A DNA stretch of 7,099 nt, from positions 1-7,099 of the forward strand of contig CAMFSB010000083.1 in assembly GCA_945982465.1 (NCBI GenBank), in the 5' to 3' direction. Every line of letters begins with the position of its first letter. Positions within the stretch are counted from its first letter, which is position 1. Below the pieces are notes generated by a model. That model searched no databases, had not been told where the DNA came from, and saw only the letters and a list, made by a program, of their open reading frames with translations. Shown piece after piece: positions 5,093 through 7,099 of the stretch. The DNA is from an uncultured Faecalibacterium sp. GTDB taxonomy: Bacteria; Bacillota; Clostridia; Oscillospirales; Ruminococcaceae. A program made the translations under genes and the position numbers.

Positions 5093-6436
5093 TCAGCCCT
5101 CCGGCTGGCTGTCGGCGGCCGAAGCCGCGCCGTCCTGCTCCGCGGAGGACGCATCGGCCTCGCCGTCCTGCTCCGGCTCGGACGAAGCCCCGGACGAAGC
5201 GTTTTCGCTGCTGCCCACGGTGGCGTTACCCGTCAGGTTATCGGCCACGGCCAGCGCGCGCTGGATCTGGGGGTCGGTGTCGGCGGTATAGTCGTAATAC
5301 ATGGTCTGTTCGTCGGCGGTAAGCACGCGCTCCACATCCACGGTCAGGCCCACGCCGTCAAAGCTCTCGCCGTTGCAGGTCAGCAGCCTGCCCACCGTGA
5401 TCACAATGGCGCTGCCGTCGGACATGCGCTGCGGGCTGCTTTGCACGGTGCCCTTGCCCATGGTGTTTTCGCCCACCAGCCGGGCGCCGTTCAGCGCGCG
5501 CAGGCTGTAGGCAAACAGCTCTGCCGCGCTGGCGGTATTGCCGTTTACAAGGCACACCAGCGGCAGCGTGATCTGCGTGTCTTCGTCGCTTTTGCCCAGC
5601 GCTTCTATGCTGCCGTTTTTGTACTGGATGCTGGCGATGGTGCTTTCGGGGCAGATCAGGTCGATGCACTCCACGGCGTTGTCCAGCACACCGCCGGCGT
5701 TATCGCGCAGATCAAACACCAGGCTCTGCGCCCCGGCCGCGGTCAGCTGGCCGATGGCATAGTCCAGCTCGCTGGCGGTGGTATCGTCAAAGCGGCTGAT
5801 CCGCAGATAGCCGCACCGGTCGTTCAGCAGGCTGTACTCGATGCTGGCCGCCGTGTAGCTGCGGCGGGTAAGGGTATCATTCTTTTCCTCCAGCGCGGCG
5901 GTAAGCCATTTGATCGTGACCGTGGTGCCGCTTTCGCCGCGCAGCCGGGCGGCAATGCCCTCCTGGGAGGAAACAGTCTTTACGTCCGTTTCGTCAATGG
6001 CGGTGATATAGCAGCCTTTTTCCAGTCCCAGGTCGGCGGCGGGCGAGCCGGGGTACACCCGCGTGACCTTGGCATAGCCGGTCACGCTGTCCTTAACGGC
6101 CTCCACGCCGATGCCCACGATCTTGCCGCTTTGGATATCCAGCAGCTCCGAGTAGGCTGCGGCGGTGTAGTACCGGGCATAGCGGTCGCCCGTGCCCAGC
6201 AGGTAGCCCGACGCGATGGTATCGTTCAGCGTGCTTTCGTCAATGCCGTAAAAGTCGTAGGCGCGCACGTATTTATCGATCTCCGCGATCTTGGAATACA
6301 TGCTCTCCTTTTCCTTTACGCTGGCCACGGTGCGGTCGAACAGACGCATGGAGACCACCATCGTGATCGAAAACGTCACCGTCATGGCAATAATGACCGT
6401 CGTGACAAGAATACTGACGGAAACTTTTTTGTTCAT
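5093..6436 (-). CDS. S41-family C-terminal processing peptidase (CtpA/Prc type), membrane-anchored
   Basis: A 447-residue protein starting at ATG 6436 behind GGAGG. An uncleaved-looking membrane segment (about 6-30) after MNKK should anchor it with the catalytic part outside. A short helical region (about 35-90) precedes a PDZ domain (about 95-180, with YPGSPAADLGLEKG at 128-141). The S41 core follows: GYLRISRF (209-216), DLRDNAGG (242-249), the nucleophile in NTASAAE (Ser303), and GKGTVQ with the general-base Lys328, exactly 25 residues after the Ser as in E. coli Prc. Catalysis should be intact. The last 45 residues (about 403-447) are a low-complexity acidic Ser/Ala/Asp/Glu tail, probably disordered. 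Such enzymes trim or degrade envelope proteins from their C-termini, often those controlling cell-wall hydrolases. This one follows an M23 peptidase gene, as is common in clostridia. Confidence 0.93.
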   Translation of the reverse strand: MNKKVSVSILVTTVIIAMTVTFSITMVVSMRLFDRTVASVKEKESMYSKIAEIDKYVRAYDFYGIDESTLNDTIASGYLLGTGDRYARYYTAAAYSELLDIQSGKIVGIGVEAVKDSVTGYAKVTRVYPGSPAADLGLEKGCYITAIDETDVKTVSSQEGIAARLRGESGTTVTIKWLTAALEEKNDTLTRRSYTAASIEYSLLNDRCGYLRISRFDDTTASELDYAIGQLTAAGAQSLVFDLRDNAGGVLDNAVECIDLICPESTIASIQYKNGSIEALGKSDEDTQITLPLVCLVNGNTASAAELFAYSLRALNGARLVGENTMGKGTVQSSPQRMSDGSAIVITVGRLLTCNGESFDGVGLTVDVERVLTADEQTMYYDYTADTDPQIQRALAVADNLTGNATVGSSENASSGASSEPEQDGEADASSAEQDGAASAADSQPEG

Positions 6437-6473
6437 TGGAATACCTCCTCCCCTGCGGGAGCCAGAATGGGAA

Positions 6474-6490
6474 CGGCGCGGCCCGCGCCG
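6474..6490 (-). repeat. Perfect GC hairpin between the small membrane protein and the S41 gene
   Basis: On the minus strand CGGCGCG and CGCGCCG are perfect 7-bp arms around a 3-base loop. No T run follows, so it is not an intrinsic terminator. In the mRNA it would sit between the two cistrons, about 37 bases upstream of the S41 start, and could stabilise or process the transcript. Confidence 0.5.
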
Positions 6491-6503
6491 GGGCTGCCGC
6501 CTG

Positions 6504-6614
6504 TTACAGCGTGCCGATGATCTGCAGCGCCAGGCTCATGACCAGCGACAGGATAAACACGCCCGCAAAGATCAGGCAGACGACGCGCAGCCAGAATTTG
6601 TTCTTTTTGTTCAT
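6504..6614 (-). CDS. Small single-pass membrane protein, 36 residues, unknown function
   Basis: ATG 6614 to TAA 6504 encodes 36 residues. A basic start, MNKKNKFWLR, is followed by one continuous hydrophobic helix (about 11-35, VVCLIFAGVF then ILSLVMSLALQIIG), with no further domain. The positive-inside pattern suggests the N-terminus is cytoplasmic. An AAAGG site lies about 8 bases upstream. It starts 21 bases after the M23 peptidase stop and precedes the S41 peptidase gene by 67 bases, all on one strand, so it looks like a genuine operon member. Small proteins of the DUF4044 kind have a similar look, but I cannot assign it. It might tether or regulate one of the neighbouring peptidases; that is speculation. 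Confidence 0.72.
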   Translation of the reverse strand: MNKKNKFWLRVVCLIFAGVFILSLVMSLALQIIGTL

Positions 6615-6635
6615 TCAAATGCCTTTCTGCCCGGT

Positions 6636-7099
6636 TCAGCGGGGAATGTAATACCGCGGGTCCACGCGGGTGGCCTTGTTGGCCACCGTGTTGGACACGC
6701 TGCTGCCTTTCCACACTTCGATGTGCAGGTGGTTGCCGTACGAGTTGCCGGTGTTGCCCACATAGCCGATGGTCTGCCCCTGGCTGACGTAGCTGCCCGC
6801 CGACACAACGGGCTGCGACTGCATGTGCGCATACAGCGTGGAGTAAGTGCTGCCGCCCATGTCGCCATGGTAGATCAGCACATAGTAGCCGTAGCCGCCG
6901 CTGTTCCAGCCGGCCGCGCACACATAGCCGCCGGCCGCCGCGTAGATAGACGTACCGCCCGGGGCGGAGTAATCGGTGCCGGCGTGCAGCTTGGTTTTTC
7001 CGTTCAGCGTGCGGGTGCCGTACTCGGACGAAACACGGTTATAGCGGGCCAGCGGCAGGATAAAGCCGCTGATGGTAAGGTCGCCGTGGTCGCCGGCCG
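6636..7099 (-). CDS. M23 (LytM-type) zinc metallopeptidase, C-terminal domain, 5' end beyond window
   Basis: The reading frame enters from the right edge and gives 153 residues to TGA 6638-6636. It is a complete LytM domain: LHAGTDYSAP with the Zn ligands His38 and Asp42 of the visible part, the glycine-rich AAGWNSGGYGYYVLI (61-75), LYAHM with His91, and GNHLHIEV with His123 and Zn ligand His125. It ends with the usual ATRVDPRYYIPR. All core residues are present, so it should be an active peptidoglycan endopeptidase, unlike degenerate EnvC-type activators. In clostridia such proteins often have an N-terminal signal peptide and coiled coil and are encoded after ftsEX; neither is visible here. 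In-frame GTG 6923 lies inside the domain and is not the start. Confidence 0.93.
   Translation of the reverse strand, partial: AGDHGDLTISGFILPLARYNRVSSEYGTRTLNGKTKLHAGTDYSAPGGTSIYAAAGGYVCAAGWNSGGYGYYVLIYHGDMGGSTYSTLYAHMQSQPVVSAGSYVSQGQTIGYVGNTGNSYGNHLHIEVWKGSSVSNTVANKATRVDPRYYIPR

Noticed and set aside
5062..5154. Upstream in-frame start of rsmA giving 319 residues
   Set aside because: The extra 31 residues are Arg/Pro-rich, unlike any KsgA N-terminus, and overlap the S41 coding sequence; the start at 5061 has a proper ribosome binding site.
6437..6503. GC hairpin before the S41 gene as a terminator
   Set aside because: No T run follows the stem in the direction of transcription, and the downstream gene depends on read-through.
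4123..6520. Plus-strand open frames 4123-5322 and 5033-6520 opposite rsmA and the S41 gene
   Set aside because: Low-complexity composition, overlap with each other and with strongly supported minus-strand genes, and the first begins inside the tRNA.

Overview
The window looks like a piece of a GC-rich, anaerobic, gut-type Clostridia chromosome (Oscillospiraceae/Ruminococcaceae-like). The reasons are strong GGAGG-type ribosome binding sites, rubredoxin and rubrerythrin proteins, a clostridial FMN-type glutamate synthase, and an M23 peptidase / S41 peptidase / KsgA gene order. The genus is an inference. No mobile element, CRISPR array or rRNA is visible.

Left part (1-1655, minus strand): one uninterrupted reading frame encodes a rubredoxin-like N-terminus, an FMN/3Fe-4S glutamate synthase core and then, with no stop codon, a second rubredoxin-like module and the start of a rubrerythrin diiron domain that runs off the window. 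A complete ribosome binding site and an ATG sit at the junction, so this is either a real fusion with an internal start or two genes whose separating stop codon was lost. It is the most unusual object in the window. Positions 1656-1869 hold its leader and promoter region, including an AT-rich inverted repeat, and the 3' end of the next unit.

Middle part (1870-3942): a Crp/Fnr-type regulator (minus) and a MATE efflux transporter (plus) diverge from a 108-bp intergenic region. That region contains a perfect 18-bp palindrome centred at exactly -41.5 of the predicted transporter transcription start. The same palindrome overlaps the predicted -10 and spacer of the regulator's own promoter. This reads as a self-contained switch: the regulator activates the pump and limits itself. 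Sampled lines of this pair are visibly less GC-rich than the flanks. It ends beside a tRNA-Thr gene, which suggests an acquired cassette.

Right part (3943-7099): two back-to-back hairpin terminators separate the transporter from a minus-strand unit. That unit reads, in transcription order, M23 peptidase C-terminus (partial), a 36-residue single-pass membrane protein, an S41 C-terminal processing peptidase, KsgA/RsmA 16S rRNA dimethyltransferase, and tRNA-Thr(UGU) with its own promoter. The two peptidases act on the cell envelope, while rsmA and the tRNA serve translation. All appear to end at the terminator beside the tRNA.
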